Part shown: one piece after another, positions 53,021 to 63,879 of the stretch
Layout: every line of letters begins with the position of its first letter
How positions within the stretch are numbered: the first letter of the stretch is position 1
Assembly: GCA_014607495.2 (NCBI GenBank)
Contig: CP053175.1
Span: 2,790,001 to 2,854,000, forward strand
Reading direction: 5' to 3'
DNA: 64,000 nucleotides
Origin: Carposina sasakii
Taxonomy: Eukaryota > Arthropoda > Insecta > Lepidoptera > Carposinidae
Notes under the pieces: generated by a model
Database searches by the model: none
Told to the model about the DNA's origin: nothing
What the model saw: only the letters and a program-made list of their open reading frames with translations
Translations under genes and position numbers: made by a program

Positions 53021-53283
53021 ACATATAAACACGCCTTTATCCCTTACGGGGTAGGCAGAACACCAAGGGCCGATAGAACCACATGGTACCCACTTCTGAG
53101 CAATTTTGAGGGTATAGTTGAGATGTACAAATTCGGTTAGTAGTGACAGGCGATCAGCCCATCGCCAACAAAACACCAAAACCCTCTTGTCCCTTTACTG
53201 ACTTGCACAGTATGCCCGGGAAGAGAAGCAGCTGTAGTATTATACGTGTTTTTTTCACTCCCAGAGCAGCATAGAAGAATCTC
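53021..53283 (+). repeat. family K repeat, copy 5
   Basis: ACGCCTTTATCCCTTACGGG to CACTCCCAGAGCAGCATAGA. Confidence 0.8.
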
Positions 53284-53289
53284 ACATCT

Positions 53290-53705
53290 TGATAATTGGT
53301 GTAATTGTAATTTCATGATATCTACTAATCTAATAGACAAAATTCATAAAATTATGTGGTCACTACATAGATACAGTACTCACTAGATGCCGCATGAGGT
53401 CCTGTAAGTGGTTGGTTATACTTATAGTCTTTCTCCTGCAAATGAAATGCACTTAGTTAGTTATTATCTTTTTTTTTTAAATTTATTTCAGATTTTTAAA
53501 AGAATTACAATTAGGTTCAGGGTGCCATTAAACCGGAGGGGTTTCACTTGGCGCCCTTTATGTAACTATTAGCCTGGGACACATATATACGTTTCACCGA
53601 ATAGCTTCTATTACCGCTTTTTCTTTTTTTTTTTATAAACACTTATATATTCGCAACCGTCACTTTTATTAGACATATCTAAGTAAGTACTTAGTTAAAC
53701 CTGTC
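53290..53705. other. no clear feature
   Basis: A T-rich stretch at 53465-53480 followed by text that could be a retroelement 3' end (GGTGCCATTAAACCGGAGGG); no partner in the window. Confidence 0.3.
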
Positions 53706-53785
53706 AAACGTAGTGACTATGGGCAAATACCCCCTATGACAGTCTTGTGGCGTGCAATAGGCTGAAGATGATGATGATGAATATG
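53706..53785 (+). repeat. family A 3' fragment
   Basis: GTAGTGACTATGGGCAAATA then TAGGCTGAAGATGATGATGA, with an internal deletion. Confidence 0.65.
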
Positions 53786-54136
53786 ATGAAGTACTTAATT
53801 GCTTCGAGAAATAGAACCAAAGTAATTTTGACAAATTTTAAATCCACATCGCCATTCCAATAATCGAATTAAAGCTACTCCTGTTTAATCAAATTATGTT
53901 TATTTTAGATAAATCAAACACAAAATTTAAAATGAATAAACATAGAAAAGGGTTGGCATTCCGAATTTACAGCTTTCGGGTTTCGGAATTTAATTTCGAG
54001 TCAAAAGTTAAATTCCACGGCGAAGCGTGTTTTCTTAGAGGTGTCAAATTAGTACATTTCTGGTTGTGGTGCAGACGCTTTGTGAATTTTCTTAGCAGAT
54101 AGGTAACATAATAAAAATAATGTCTTCAAATAATTA

Positions 54137-54581
54137 TAAAATTATAAATCATCATCATCATCATCATCATCAGCCTATTGCAGTCCACTGCTGGACGTAG
54201 GCCTCCCCCAGGACACGCCACAAGACTGCCATGGGGGGTATTTGCCCATAGTCACCACGCTGGGCAGGCGGGTTGGTGACCGCAGTTTGTATTTTGGACT
54301 ATGTTGTCAACAAAATTATTAATAAAGAAATGGAAAAAATTCTTCACCCGAGTGGGACTCAAACCTCTGCATTCCGTGCCAGTGCTCTTACCAACTGAGC
54401 TGCCGGGTCAATTACTTGGATGACGAATTTTACCACTGTCTTTTTAAATTACATTATTGGCAACGTTATTTTTTTCATCACGATAGCTATACACTAGCCA
54501 AATCTCGGTATTTAAACAAGCTGAATCCCTCAGCACAATGTTTAATGATGAAACGGTCAACCATATCCTAACTATCCTAAA
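54137..54581 (-). mobile_element. tRNA-like SINE (family F), copy F7, split by an A element
   Basis: TTCAAATAATTA at 54125-54136 and 54582-54593 is the 12-bp TSD of F7. Its 3' end is broken by A at 54146-54311. The rest carries the degenerate tRNA-like part and the full 5' region to CCATATCCTAACTATCC. Confidence 0.85.
54146..54311 (-). mobile_element. family A 5'-truncated copy inside F7, 8-bp TSD
   Basis: AAAATTAT at 54138-54145 and 54312-54319 flanks it. Long (ATC)n at the 3' end; truncated at GTTGTCAAC. It is younger than F7. Confidence 0.85.
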
Positions 54582-54740
54582 TTCAAATAATTAGCCAACT
54601 GCGCTGGATCAAGGTGTGCGCAAACACAACACTCTATTCCGTCCGTTTTGTTATTAGGTAATGGTTTATTTTTAATAAAATATGTATCTACTAGTGGTGC
54701 CAAGTTATAGAAACCTGTTACCATACCATGAAGATATTAT

Positions 54741-54942
54741 TATGAACGTATAAAGAATAACGGATAGAGTGTTGTGACGACACGGAGTGAAGCATTCATA
54801 GTAAGCTCGGTAACGTAGTAGGGATGTGTATTGACGCTCGGCGCCTGCCAGAAAATCCGCACACATACAGAATGCGCCGCCATTACGGTGCTTCAATCTG
54901 TGCAGTGACAGCATTAGGTCAGTTGTTCTTTATACGTTCATG
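54741..54942. mobile_element. family M hAT-like MITE, copy 3, perfect 8-bp TSD
   Basis: GATATTAT at 54733-54740 and 54943-54950. Ends ATGAACGTATAAAGAATAAC and GTTCTTTATACGTTCAT. Shorter than the others through internal deletions. Confidence 0.9.
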
Positions 54943-55071
54943 GATATTATATTGTCATAAAGGTACCTAGGCCAGACTCGATTTTATTGCTACTTTACAT
55001 TGATGCATCCAACATAATATGTAGTTAATTAATATCTAGGTGGTTATGTACATAAGTATTATAAAATTATA

Positions 55072-55265
55072 TCTGTGCGGATGCGGGGCTTCACTAGAAT
55101 ACATCAGCTGCATCTCCTTCCGTGCATGTCATAAGAGTCGACTAAGGAACTCGGGCATTCTCTCAGGCGATAAGCTAGCAACTTGTCACTGATCATTTTC
55201 AACTGGTCCCCTTTATAAATCTGCAGTTCTGGCTATTCTGATTCGGGAACGCAGACGTGTGTAAA
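55072..55265 (-). repeat. family B copy, near complete
   Basis: GTGCGGATGCGGGGCTTCAC to GGGAACGCAGACGTGTG. Confidence 0.8.
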
Positions 55266-55282
55266 ATTAATGATTGTAAAAT

Positions 55283-55518
55283 TACTAGTGGACGCCTGCG
55301 CCTTCGTCCGCGTGGACTGCGGAAAAAACAAATGTCGAAATTATCCGGGATAAAAATATTTTCCCGGGATAAAAAGTAGCCTATTTGTTAATCCAGGGTG
55401 TCAGATAATTCTGTACCAAATTTTATTAAAATCGCTCCAGCCGTTTTTATCTGAAAGAGTAACAAACATCCATCCATCCATACCTACAAACTTTCGCGTT
55501 TGTAATATTAGTAGGAAA
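55283..55518 (+). repeat. I-type retroelement tail, full
   Basis: CTAGTGGACGCCTGCGCCTT to TTTCGCGTTTGTAATATTAG. Confidence 0.8.
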
Positions 55519-55885
55519 TAGGATTTAACTGCACAAGTACAAGTCACTATTGCAGCTACAAAGTTAACCCTTAAACAAATTGCACAGTTTTAAGACTAGA
55601 ACTAAACTAAGACCTAACTTAGTCTTAACTTAGTCTAGGTGTCCTAACAGTTAATTAAATAAAACCACTTTATATCCTGGACGTTGTTAAGTTCTTTAAG
55701 TTAATTTGGTTTGACTTAGACAACTGGGTAATCTTTAGTTTCTTTTATTGAATTGTACATTTGAGCTGGCTTATTGTCCACTGAAAATACTGATTGATAC
55801 TGATATATTTGCACAGTTGGGGTATGGCGAAGGACATAAGGACGAAGGACTGGTGCACTTCCTTATTAAAGTAGCTCTTTCCGGT
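55519..55885. other. no clear feature
   Basis: Repeated CTAAG/CTTAGT motifs at 55592-55640 make a locally self-complementary stretch; nothing else. Confidence 0.3.
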
Positions 55886-56710
55886 ACATAACATGTATGC
55901 TTAGATCTTTAAACTACTCAACGGATTTTGATGCGGTTTTTTAACAGATAGATGACAATAAACAGACAGAAGGTTTAGCTTCTCATAGTTATGTAAATTA
56001 GCTGAATGCCTGTCCTAAGAAATTGTCTTTATTTGGGGCCACCTATACCTGTTTTTAAAGATTTAAGTACAGTTAAAAAAAACCATATCGGAACGAATCG
56101 CCTAATAATAATAAAAATATGGGGTGATTCGTCCATTCAGAAGTCCGCGGATCGAAACACGAGCGGGCCGAAATGCCCCAAAACCCCTTTATTTAACAGT
56201 ATTATTAAGTATTTATCGGCAATTTAGTCCAAGCTTGACGGCGATTCCGCAAAAATGTTGAGCTGAAACACAATCAGTAACGAAGCGAACTACCTAAACA
56301 TAGCTTAGTGAATTAGCTGGTATACAGCCCTAAGAAAATGTATTTATTTAACAGTATTTTGTATTTAACGGCAATTTAGTCCAACCACTAACGAACCGCA
56401 GGGCTATTACCTATTTGCAATAGCGAAGCTGCCCCCCCTTATTACGTCACTTACAGAAGCAGTGCAATAGCGAAATTTGATAATGTGTGAATGTGCTGGA
56501 ACATGTATGGGGTGCAGGAGGACGCCTCATTACGGGCACGCACACACTCTCATTTACTTCCCGCACTCTCACACATTGCCAAATATCGCTGTCGCGTTAC
56601 TTCGGCTTTGCTATTGTTAATTAGGTAATAACCCTGCTGAACAATCTAAACATAGCTGAGTGAATTAGCTGGAAGCCAGCTCTAAGATGTCTGTAACTAT
56701 TTAGTGATTT
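55886..56710 (+). repeat. retroelement tail with internal tandem units
   Basis: It starts P-like (TGCTTAGATCTTTAAACTAC). AGTGAATTAGCTGG units recur at about 56302 and 56658 (with a variant at 55996), and CGGCAATTTAGTCCAA recurs at 56216 and 56378. An N-type MITE splits the array. Confidence 0.6.
56409..56640. mobile_element. N-type MITE, copy N3
   Basis: GGGCTATTACCTATTTGCAA and TTAATTAGGTAATAACCC are inverted ends, with AATAGCGAAGC and GCTTTGCTATT-like inner arms. Confidence 0.65.
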
Positions 56711-56951
56711 ACTAGCAACTCTGCCCGAGCTTGTCCGTTTTGTTATTTTTTAAACCAATACAAGTTTTTGTCTGTCGGTAGTTTTAACTCTTTTCTTTTC
56801 TACGAAGTTTATTTATAGAGTGTTTTGTTTTTCTGTTCTCTGTAGGTACGTTTGAGTTTAAAAAAGGCGAGAGAAAATAGATGGAATGAAGAATTGATAG
56901 GATATTTCTACAGCGATATCCTTTTAGCTGTTTTGTAGTCTAGTATAACGT

Positions 56952-57139
56952 CCCCCTTATTACCTAACTAGCAAAAGCAAAGCGATAGCGAAAATTGTAC
57001 AAAAATCGATGATTGCTTGTCAAATTCGTATTACACAAAATGAATTTCAAAGAAACTATGACATTTCAAGGCGAATATTGTAAAATTTTCGCTATCGCTT
57101 TGCTTCGGCTATGCTATTGCAAATTAGGTAATCAGGGGG
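56952..57139. mobile_element. N-type MITE, copy N2b, 3-bp TSD
   Basis: Ends CCCCCTTATTACCTAACTAG and TTAGGTAATCAGGGGG. CGT at 56949-56951 and 57140-57142 is the probable TSD. Nearly the same as 47665-47853. Confidence 0.8.
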
Positions 57140-57149
57140 CGTGTCTGGT

Positions 57150-57312
57150 GCTGACGCGGGGCTTCACTGGAATACATCGGCTGCATCTCCTTCCGTGAAT
57201 ATCGTAAGAGTCGACTTAGGAACTCAGGGGCGTTTCTCAGGCGATTAACTAGCATGCATACCGTGGCTATAGGATCTCCTTTGTGATACTACAGTTCTGG
57301 CTACCCCATTTG
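57150..57312 (-). repeat. family B copy
   Basis: TGACGCGGGGCTTCACTGGA to GTTCTGGCTACCCCATTTGG. It follows N2b, just as another B follows N2a at 47860. Confidence 0.75.
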
Positions 57313-57384
57313 GGAACATACACTTATTTAAATTGTATATGAGTGTACATTCGATTTAATTTGGTGTATACTATATCCCGTCTA

Positions 57385-57535
57385 TACGTGGGTTTCCACG
57401 GTGCGTGATTTCGCGGACGGACGCGGTCGCGCCGACGGCTACGGACGGACGCGCACCACGGACGCATCTGTATTACCACGGACGCTCCCGTTTCCCACGA
57501 TCCGTGGTGCGGGCTGGTGCGCGTCCGTCCGTAAT
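57385..57535. repeat. GC-rich hairpin element
   Basis: 57440-57458 (TACGGACGGACGCGCACCA) and 57515-57533 form a perfect 19-bp inverted repeat. The surroundings are strongly CG-rich in an AT-rich region. Probably a MITE. Confidence 0.6.
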
Positions 57536-57837
57536 ATCACATAAAATTCATATAAAAATCCTGTGTTCTTCTAAATGTTCATTTTTATCGGTAACTATCA
57601 AATAAATAATTTAAAACTAAGCAATTTGGTATAGAAGTTATTTTGGTTTAGATCTGCCGCTGTACATGCTATTAAAGCTTTTATGGTTATGGTAATAAAT
57701 GCTATAAGCTGGAACGGAATCAGCATTTTATTTAGGAAGGTAGTTACGGGCGATATCTTTGACTGTATGACGTAGATGTTTATAGTCTAGGGTTGATGCA
57801 TTTAGAAATAAAGATCAACATATAAATATATATATAT

Positions 57838-58046
57838 ATACACACGGCTGTGTTCCAAAAAATGGAGAATTAGAACTACAGGATCATAAATGAGGTCCTA
57901 CGGTCGAGTCAGATGTAAAAGATCATAGTTATATGCTAGCTTATCGCCTGATAGAACGTCCCTGAGTTCGTTCATTATTGACAGTAGTCTTACGACATGC
58001 ACGGAAGGAGATGCAGTTGATGTATTCTAGTGAAGCTCTGCGTCAG
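57838..58046 (+). repeat. family B copy, near complete
   Basis: ACACACGGCTGTGTTCC to CTCTGCGTCAGCATAA. Confidence 0.75.
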
Positions 58047-58137
58047 CATAAAATAAAGATAAATAACAATAAAAAAGTTTTATGAAAATAGAGTAAACCC
58101 GATTCTGGCCCAAATTAGGGTTACCACCTGCTAATCA

Positions 58138-58335
58138 CTACATATTATAAAACAAAGTCGCTTGCCGCTGTCTGTCCGTCCCTTTGTATGCTTAGATCTT
58201 TCAAACTAGGGAACGGATTTTGGTGCGGTTTTTTTAATAGATAGAGTGATTCACGAGGAAGGTTTATAAATATAACTAGGGACCCGCCCCGGCTTCGGAC
58301 GGGAGTAATGCACTCTCACGCGAAGCCTACTAGTA
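58138..58335 (+). repeat. P-type retroelement tail, copy 3
   Basis: Close match to 22284-22475, then GGGACCCGCCCCGGCTTCGG. Confidence 0.75.
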
Positions 58336-58785
58336 AGTATAAAAAACAAAACATAGTATGTACTCTTAGGTATTTCGAAATGATGCGAAACAGAACACAG
58401 AACCAAATGTGATATTCCCTTTCTATATAGCATGGTAAGGTAGTTTAGTTTTGTAACGTTGTCGTTAGTGTTGCCAACACAAGAATTCTAAAAAGCCTTA
58501 AATTTTTAAAACCTATCAGGGTTACCAACGCAAGCAATTTGTAAATAACTAGTTAAATTAAATTGAGTTTTAAAACTCGTCGGAATTTACAATTAACTAG
58601 CCAGCCTAGATATCTAGGTTCTGTCTGCGACTTCTAGGATAGGTACTTAGAATGACTAGCCTATGTTTGACCACATTCTTTTTTGAAAAGGAGGTCAAAA
58701 ATGAGGTCTATAGCACGGTGGAGAGCATAAGGAGTATACAGACATGTATGATCTAATAGTGTTATTCATTCGTAGAAAATAGCCA
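58336..58785. other. no clear feature
   Basis: GTAACGTTGTCGTTAGTGTT and GGGTTACCAACGCAAG are loosely inverted around 58450-58540; otherwise unique. Confidence 0.3.
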
Positions 58786-59125
58786 ATGATAGCCCAATGG
58801 TTAAGACGTGTGCCTTTCAATCGGGAGGCGTGGGTTCGATCCCAGTCACGGCCCTGTACCATAGAATTTATTTCATGTACAGATTTTTAATGTTGCAAAA
58901 TTGTCACTTAGCTTGTGCCTCGGAAAGCACGTAAAACCGTTGGTCCAGCGCCTGATCTCTCTCCGGTCGTGTCGGCTTTCCGTCCCATCGGACTATGAGA
59001 GTGACGGAATAGAGAGTGCATCTGTGTTTGCGCACACACTTGTGCACTATAATATCTCCTGCGTACCTGGCTAATCTCCGTGGAGATTGGCGCCTTGACC
59101 GAAATACGGTTGGGAGATTTTCATT
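58786..59125 (+). mobile_element. tRNA-derived SINE (family G), full copy
   Basis: The head carries A box TAGCCCAATGGTTAAGAC and B box GGTTCGATCCC. The body has TGCCTCGGAAAGCACGTAAA, CGTCCCATCGGACTATGAGA and TGGCTAATCTCCGTGGAGAT. I know this body from widespread lepidopteran SINEs. No coding. Confidence 0.8.
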
Positions 59126-59599
59126 TTTTCAAGTGATGTTTTTTTGGTGTTCATTTTTAACGTTGTAAATTGGCTAAATAAGCGACAGCCCTATATGTAA
59201 CATTGTTTGCATAGGATGAAAAGATAAGCACAGGAAACTTAGGCAGATGTTGTGATAAGGAGACCTCAAACCTGTCTGTTTGTTGATTCTTTGTATCAAA
59301 GTGGGGAATTTTATGTATGTTTTACGCGAAATATTTTTTTTTTCTATGATAGGCTGGATTATGTTTAATAATAGGTTACACCAACATCAGAATGATTTAA
59401 TTCAATCATAGAATGGAAAAGAAATCGCTCAAAAATTAATTTATGTTATTTTTTTATACATAGGCCCCTCAGCTGCTGGAATCGAATTGCAATTGGATTT
59501 TCAATTTATCAAGTAAATTCAAGTAAATTTATAAATAACTTAAATTGAAACAGATTATTATCGAATTTTCCTTATTTGCTGCGAAGTTACGGGGAAGAA
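59126..59599. other. unique stretch before the splice signal
   Basis: AT-rich, without partner or coding. Confidence 0.35.
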
Positions 59600-59670
59600 C
59601 CTCTTTCTACTTTACTTATTTTATGTACTTATTTTTAGTTACATTTTCTTTTTTAATTTTCAGGTAAGTG
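59600..59670 (+). promoter_or_regulatory. candidate recursive (ratchet) splice site
   Basis: A long T/C-rich tract ends TTTTTTAATTTTCAG at 59663, followed at once by GTAAGTG. An acceptor joined to a donor with no exon between is the form known for recursive splicing in long insect introns. It is on the plus strand, about 13.8 kb after the candidate first-exon donor at 45829. It lies in sequence without repeat partners. Confidence 0.55.
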
Positions 59671-59825
59671 GGTACTTATAAAGTAAAATCGCCTTCACAA
59701 CCCTAGCTGGACTGAATTTTGTGCAAGTACGAGTAAGTACAAATTATTCTCATGAATTACTTACTTTCTAATCATACCTACATCTTCTTCTATTCTATAC
59801 ATATATATATTTATATGGGGTGTAT

Positions 59826-59990
59826 GGGGTCCCATATAACTTCTAGCGGGATCCAAGCCATCCTCACCTGCTCGCGGTGCACCCTGCACAACAACGAACG
59901 AGGCTCTGGCCACCCGCCAACACGCATTGGACCAGCGTGGCGGGTTACGGTCCAAACGGGAACTCAGGGCTGTAAATGATGATGATGATG
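59826..59990 (+). repeat. LINE 3' end with (TGA)n tail
   Basis: ACGCATTGGACCAGCGTGGC and the GGGAACTCAGGGCTGTAAAT end followed by (GATG)n; the AGGGCTGT end resembles that of the RTE-like LINE at 14610. Confidence 0.6.
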
Positions 59991-60002
59991 ATATATTTAT
60001 AT

Positions 60003-60235
60003 TGGAAGCGTGGTGCCGGCAGAGTAGAATTCGTACCATCCCATGTCTGCCCGATTTCCGGGAGGTGGGCAGCAGCGCCTCCTTTGTTGGCAACATAGTC
60101 CAAAATACAAACTGCGGTCACCAACCCGCCTGCCCAGCGTAGTGACTATGGGCAAATACCCCCCATGGCAGTGTTGTAACGTGCCCTGGGGGAGGCCTAC
60201 GTCCAGCAGTGGACTGCAATAGGCTGATGATGATG
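60003..60235 (+). mobile_element. family A copy with 12-bp TSD
   Basis: ATATATTTATAT at 59991-60002 and 60236-60247. It is inserted right behind the LINE's (TGA)n end. Confidence 0.85.
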
Positions 60236-60305
60236 ATATATTTATATACATTATAATAAAAATGTAATTTGGAAGAAATAATATTATAGGAGATCTTTAT
60301 CAACA

Positions 60306-60530
60306 CAATAGTACTCAAAATAATGATTTTTGGAATTTTTGTCTCTTAGTCGGTTTGTCTGTGCGTTTGAGCATGCTAATCTCAGAAACGGCTGAACCGA
60401 TTTCGATGCAATTTTCAGGAATATATTGTGACAGGTCCCACTCAACATATAGGCTACTTTTTATCCCGGATAATTTCGACATTTTGTTTTTTCTGTACAC
60501 GCGGACTGAGTCCCGGGCGTCCACTAGTAC
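60306..60530 (-). repeat. V+I-type retroelement tail
   Basis: AACGGCTGAACCGATTTCGA, then GGCTACTTTTTATCCCGG and ACGCGGACTGAGTCCCGGGC, so V and I are parts of one tail type. Confidence 0.7.
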
Positions 60531-60627
60531 CTACATATAGTCACGTACATTATCTCCTACAAGGGCAGAAATGTGCAAATTACACCACACTTACCATGTC
60601 TAAAGTTTGCGAAAATTCGCTAGTTAG

Positions 60628-60692
60628 GTATCTCCTTTAGGATCTGCAGTTCTGGCTACGCCATTTTAGGAACGCAGCCGTGTATATGTATG
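60628..60692 (-). repeat. family B 5' fragment
   Basis: CTGCAGTTCTGGCTACGCC and GGAACGCAGCCGTGTA. Confidence 0.65.
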
Positions 60693-60739
60693 TATGTATA
60701 TAAGTATCATATTTTAGCAGAAAACATATTTCCTATATA

Positions 60740-61123
60740 CAGGATGATTTTTGGTCGTCAACGTTCCCGAAAACTACGGAATCTCCTCATCATCACGATT
60801 ATTTTTCTCCATGGAAGCATACCTGGGAAGTGTCTGGTTTCCAAAATATTAGGGTCCAAAGTTGAGTAAATAGACTGCGTTTTTCTGCATAAATGCACAT
60901 AGACGCGCGTAGCAGGATTTTTTCACGAAAAATAATTAATATCTGTCTATAAAAAAACTAACATAAACACTTGACACTATAAAATTCGCACGATCAAGGA
61001 ATTTAAATTTTTTTTTCAAAATAAAAATATTTTTTTCCCAGCATTTTTTTTGGCAAAAACTTACTTTATTTCATGTATAGAGTACGTACCCTTCGTTAAA
61101 GGTGGCCACAAAAAATCATCCTG
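60740..61123 (+). mobile_element. family D MITE, copy 4
   Basis: 384 bp between TA dinucleotides, ends CAGGATGATTTTTGGTCGTC and GGCCACAAAAAATCATCCTG. Confidence 0.85.
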
Positions 61124-61263
61124 TATTTTACTGTCGTTGCCTATATACATATTTAACTTCACTGCCGGTTGGATTGCCAAGCTATATGTTGTCGAGAAAT
61201 TCCCATTAAAAAAAACTATAAAAATATTAACTTAGGTTGGCATTTTTTATTTGGCTTCGCCAT

Positions 61264-61312
61264 ATTCAAAGCTACACATTTGTCGTATGTCTGCAAATGT
61301 GTAGCTTTGAAT
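61264..61312. repeat. perfect 19-bp stem hairpin
   Basis: ATTCAAAGCTACACATTTG (61264-61282) and its exact reverse complement (61294-61312) around an 11-nt loop. Confidence 0.75.
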
Positions 61313-61319
61313 CGCCTAA

Positions 61320-61820
61320 ATTAATCTTAAAGAAATTTAGTATAGGTATACCTATACAGTAGATATCCAAGAAATATTTTCATACAGGAAAAATAAACTT
61401 ACAAATATTTTGCTTTTAAAGATTGCATTTTGAAAGACGTAAAAAAAGAGAAGTTTTTTTGCATATTTTTAAGATAACAATAATATTTTGTATGGATTGG
61501 GTACATCACTACAACTTGATTTCCTTATTTTATCTACGGTTCCAACCTTATTACATTCCCGCAGAGTTTAAAATCAAATGACATTATCGTCATTTTGACA
61601 GTTCAGCTGTTTCCAGTTACAGTATTTTAGATCTAATGGGATTAGGACTAGGGTGTTTTTTGGAGTGGCAATAAGCGTATTACCGGGTTGCTCCACTTGT
61701 TGCCGTATATCTGAAGTTATGTTTTTCAAGTGAATGTAAGTTTGTATGTATATTTTTTGGCACAATCTACAGCCTAAAAGAGAGATTTAATGCTTATCTC
61801 GGTTTTGATTTTCATTCTCT
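61320..61820. other. no clear feature
   Basis: AT-rich; no partner or exon supported. Confidence 0.3.
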
Positions 61821-61821
61821 G

Positions 61822-62172
61822 CTGATGCAGGTCTTGACTAGAATACATCGGCTGCATCACCTTCCTTACATGTTGTTAGAGTCGACTAAGGAACTCGGCC
61901 CCTGATTACGTAAAAGCAATAGCACAGCCGAAGCCGCGCGATCGCGATAGTTGAGAGTGTCTGCGTGCGCGCAACGAGTGCTCGGCGTCCTCCCGCGTCC
62001 CGCACCTTGCCCCGCGCACACACACACTCAATTATCGCGATCGCGCGGCTTCGGCTGTGCTATTGCTTTTACGTAATCAGGGGGCGGACATTCTCTCAGA
62101 CGATGAGCTAGCAACTTGTCACACTGGTCCAATTACATCTGTCCCTGCTAAACGTGGCTCTAGAATCTATTT
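61822..62172 (-). repeat. family B copy split by an N MITE
   Basis: GACTAGAATACATCGGCTGC to GACTAAGGAACTCGG, then after the MITE CATTCTCTCAGACGATGAG to GCTAAACGTGGC. Confidence 0.75.
61899..62083. mobile_element. N-type palindromic MITE, copy N1
   Basis: Arms of about 50 bp: CCCCTGATTACGTAAAAGCA at the left, TGCTTTTACGTAATCAGGGG at the right, with CGCGCGATCGCGATA inside. CGG precedes and GCGG follows. Confidence 0.8.
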
Positions 62173-62175
62173 TAA

Positions 62176-62925
62176 CACCGTTCTAGCTTAGCACAGCTTG
62201 CAGTCGGTCGTTCCGTCTAGTAGAAAATCACCTGGGGGGGGGGCGGTGAAAAGGGAAGCACTTCCGCCCCCACCGGGCCACTAGTTGTCCGTTTGGCCCA
62301 TGTATATATTCCAATCATAGTGAGAAACTTCGATAACGCGTTCTGGGATTTGTATGGACTGCGGTTCTGTCTTACGTCCAATAGATGGCTCCGCTACGCC
62401 GCTACGCCCAATGGCTCTGAGTGGAACAATCCGAATATCTATGTTCGATTCGCGTGAGCACCTCACATTTGGTTGTGTTCTTAGTTCTTATCGTCGGACG
62501 GTGTTGTGCATTAAACAGCCATTACTCGATGTTGTGCTGTGAATAATTAATTTTTAAGATGTAGGTATTTCCGATTTTGAAAGAATTGATTTATTTTGGA
62601 TTTTAACTGTAGGTTATTTATATATCCGTAAGTTTAGTCATACAAAAACACGTGGCTGTGTTTTCAAATTGCGGCAGCTAGAACTGAATTGTACTCGTAT
62701 TACTTATAGTTGAAATAAGATGCCATAGAAATATGTATGAAACTTTGTAAAGAAAGATGTTTTTTGGATGCTTCTTACTCTTGCACACAAAAACTACGAG
62801 TAACTCGTAAGTATTTAATTCTCTTCTTAGAAATCCAAATATCATAAAAACTACCCAATTTCCTAATAAACTCGAAATGAATCCAGTTCAGTTTACGGAT
62901 TCAGGCATTTCTCTTCTAAATATAA
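62176..62925. other. mostly unique stretch
   Basis: A G9 run near 62236, a B scrap at 62650-62690 (GTGGCTGTGTTTTCAAATTG) and an A20 run at about 62923; no exon supported. Confidence 0.35.
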
Positions 62926-62929
62926 AAAA

Positions 62930-63150
62930 AAAAAAAAAAAAAATAATAATAAATATATTCACACACTTCACAACACATTGACCTAGTCCCACACTAAGAT
63001 CTATAAGGTCTTGTGTCGAGGGTACTAAGCAACGATATAAATACATAGTTAGGTATAGAAACATCAATGTTTGCACCTACCGGGATTCGAACCCAGGACC
63101 TATGGCGTCGCAGGCAGGACCACTAACAACTACACCAATCGGTCGTCAAT
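62930..63150 (-). mobile_element. tRNA-derived SINE (family H), complete copy
   Basis: The tRNA-like head (minus strand) has B box GGGTTCGAATCCCGGTAGG and an A-box region in TGGTGTAGTTGTTAGTGG. The body ends at CACTTCACAACACATTGACC with an A/T-rich tail at 62923-62955. Confidence 0.8.
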
Positions 63151-63232
63151 TTCTAGACGTGATGTAAGTACTCGTATCTCTGTTATTATCAATCCATTTT
63201 GACCCCATTTCGGGATCACAACGGTGTGTATA

Positions 63233-63380
63233 CAGGGTGTAACAAAAAGGGTATGTTAAGCGAAAAGCTATGTAAATAGCCCACTATAGAGAACCTATCC
63301 ACAAAATTTAAGACTCGAAATCACATGTTTATTTTTCCAGATAGTATGGAGAATTTTTAATTATCTCAGGAATTTTCATA
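63233..63380 (+). mobile_element. family C MITE, left half only
   Basis: CAGGGTGTAACAAAAAGGGT to ATCTCAGGAATTTTCATA, then unrelated sequence; the second arm is missing. Confidence 0.75.
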
Positions 63381-63878
63381 TGTCTAGTTTTTCCTCATTA
63401 GCTGGAATAGTCTATAAAAATCCAATTATGAATATATACCGGTGCATTTCTCTATTTCACAGAAGCGCATTTTAATACATTTCTACAAAGCGCAGTCTGT
63501 TCCAAAAAGCAAGTCCCACGGATTTTCCGAGAACTAAATGATATAAGCAACAGTGTTAGGATAAACTCACTAGCGCCAGATTTCACGGGTTTTGATTACT
63601 AAAACAACTATAATGAAATTACTTACGATAATGCATTCTGAAACGTATTTCTACTATAATTATAGAAATCTGTTTTCTATGTGCAACAAAGTTCTAACGA
63701 TTTCTAGAAAATAAATTACTTGCATTCAAAAGCTTTCAAGTAAATTAAAATATTCAAATGTGTTTAATTTATTACGTAAAATAAAAAATATTATACTGCT
63801 AGCGAACGCCCGTGACTCCGTCTACCTGACCTTTTAGTCTATGTGTTTTTCTGATGTAGGTACTTTAAGCTCTATTAT
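63381..63878. other. mostly unique stretch
   Basis: An I-tail scrap near 63800 (GAACGCCCGTGACTCCGTC); otherwise nothing. Confidence 0.3.
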
Positions 63879-63879
63879 A

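Noticed and set aside
59761..60096. 111-codon minus-strand frame
   Set aside because: It is antisense to a LINE end and an A element; no protein family is recognisable.
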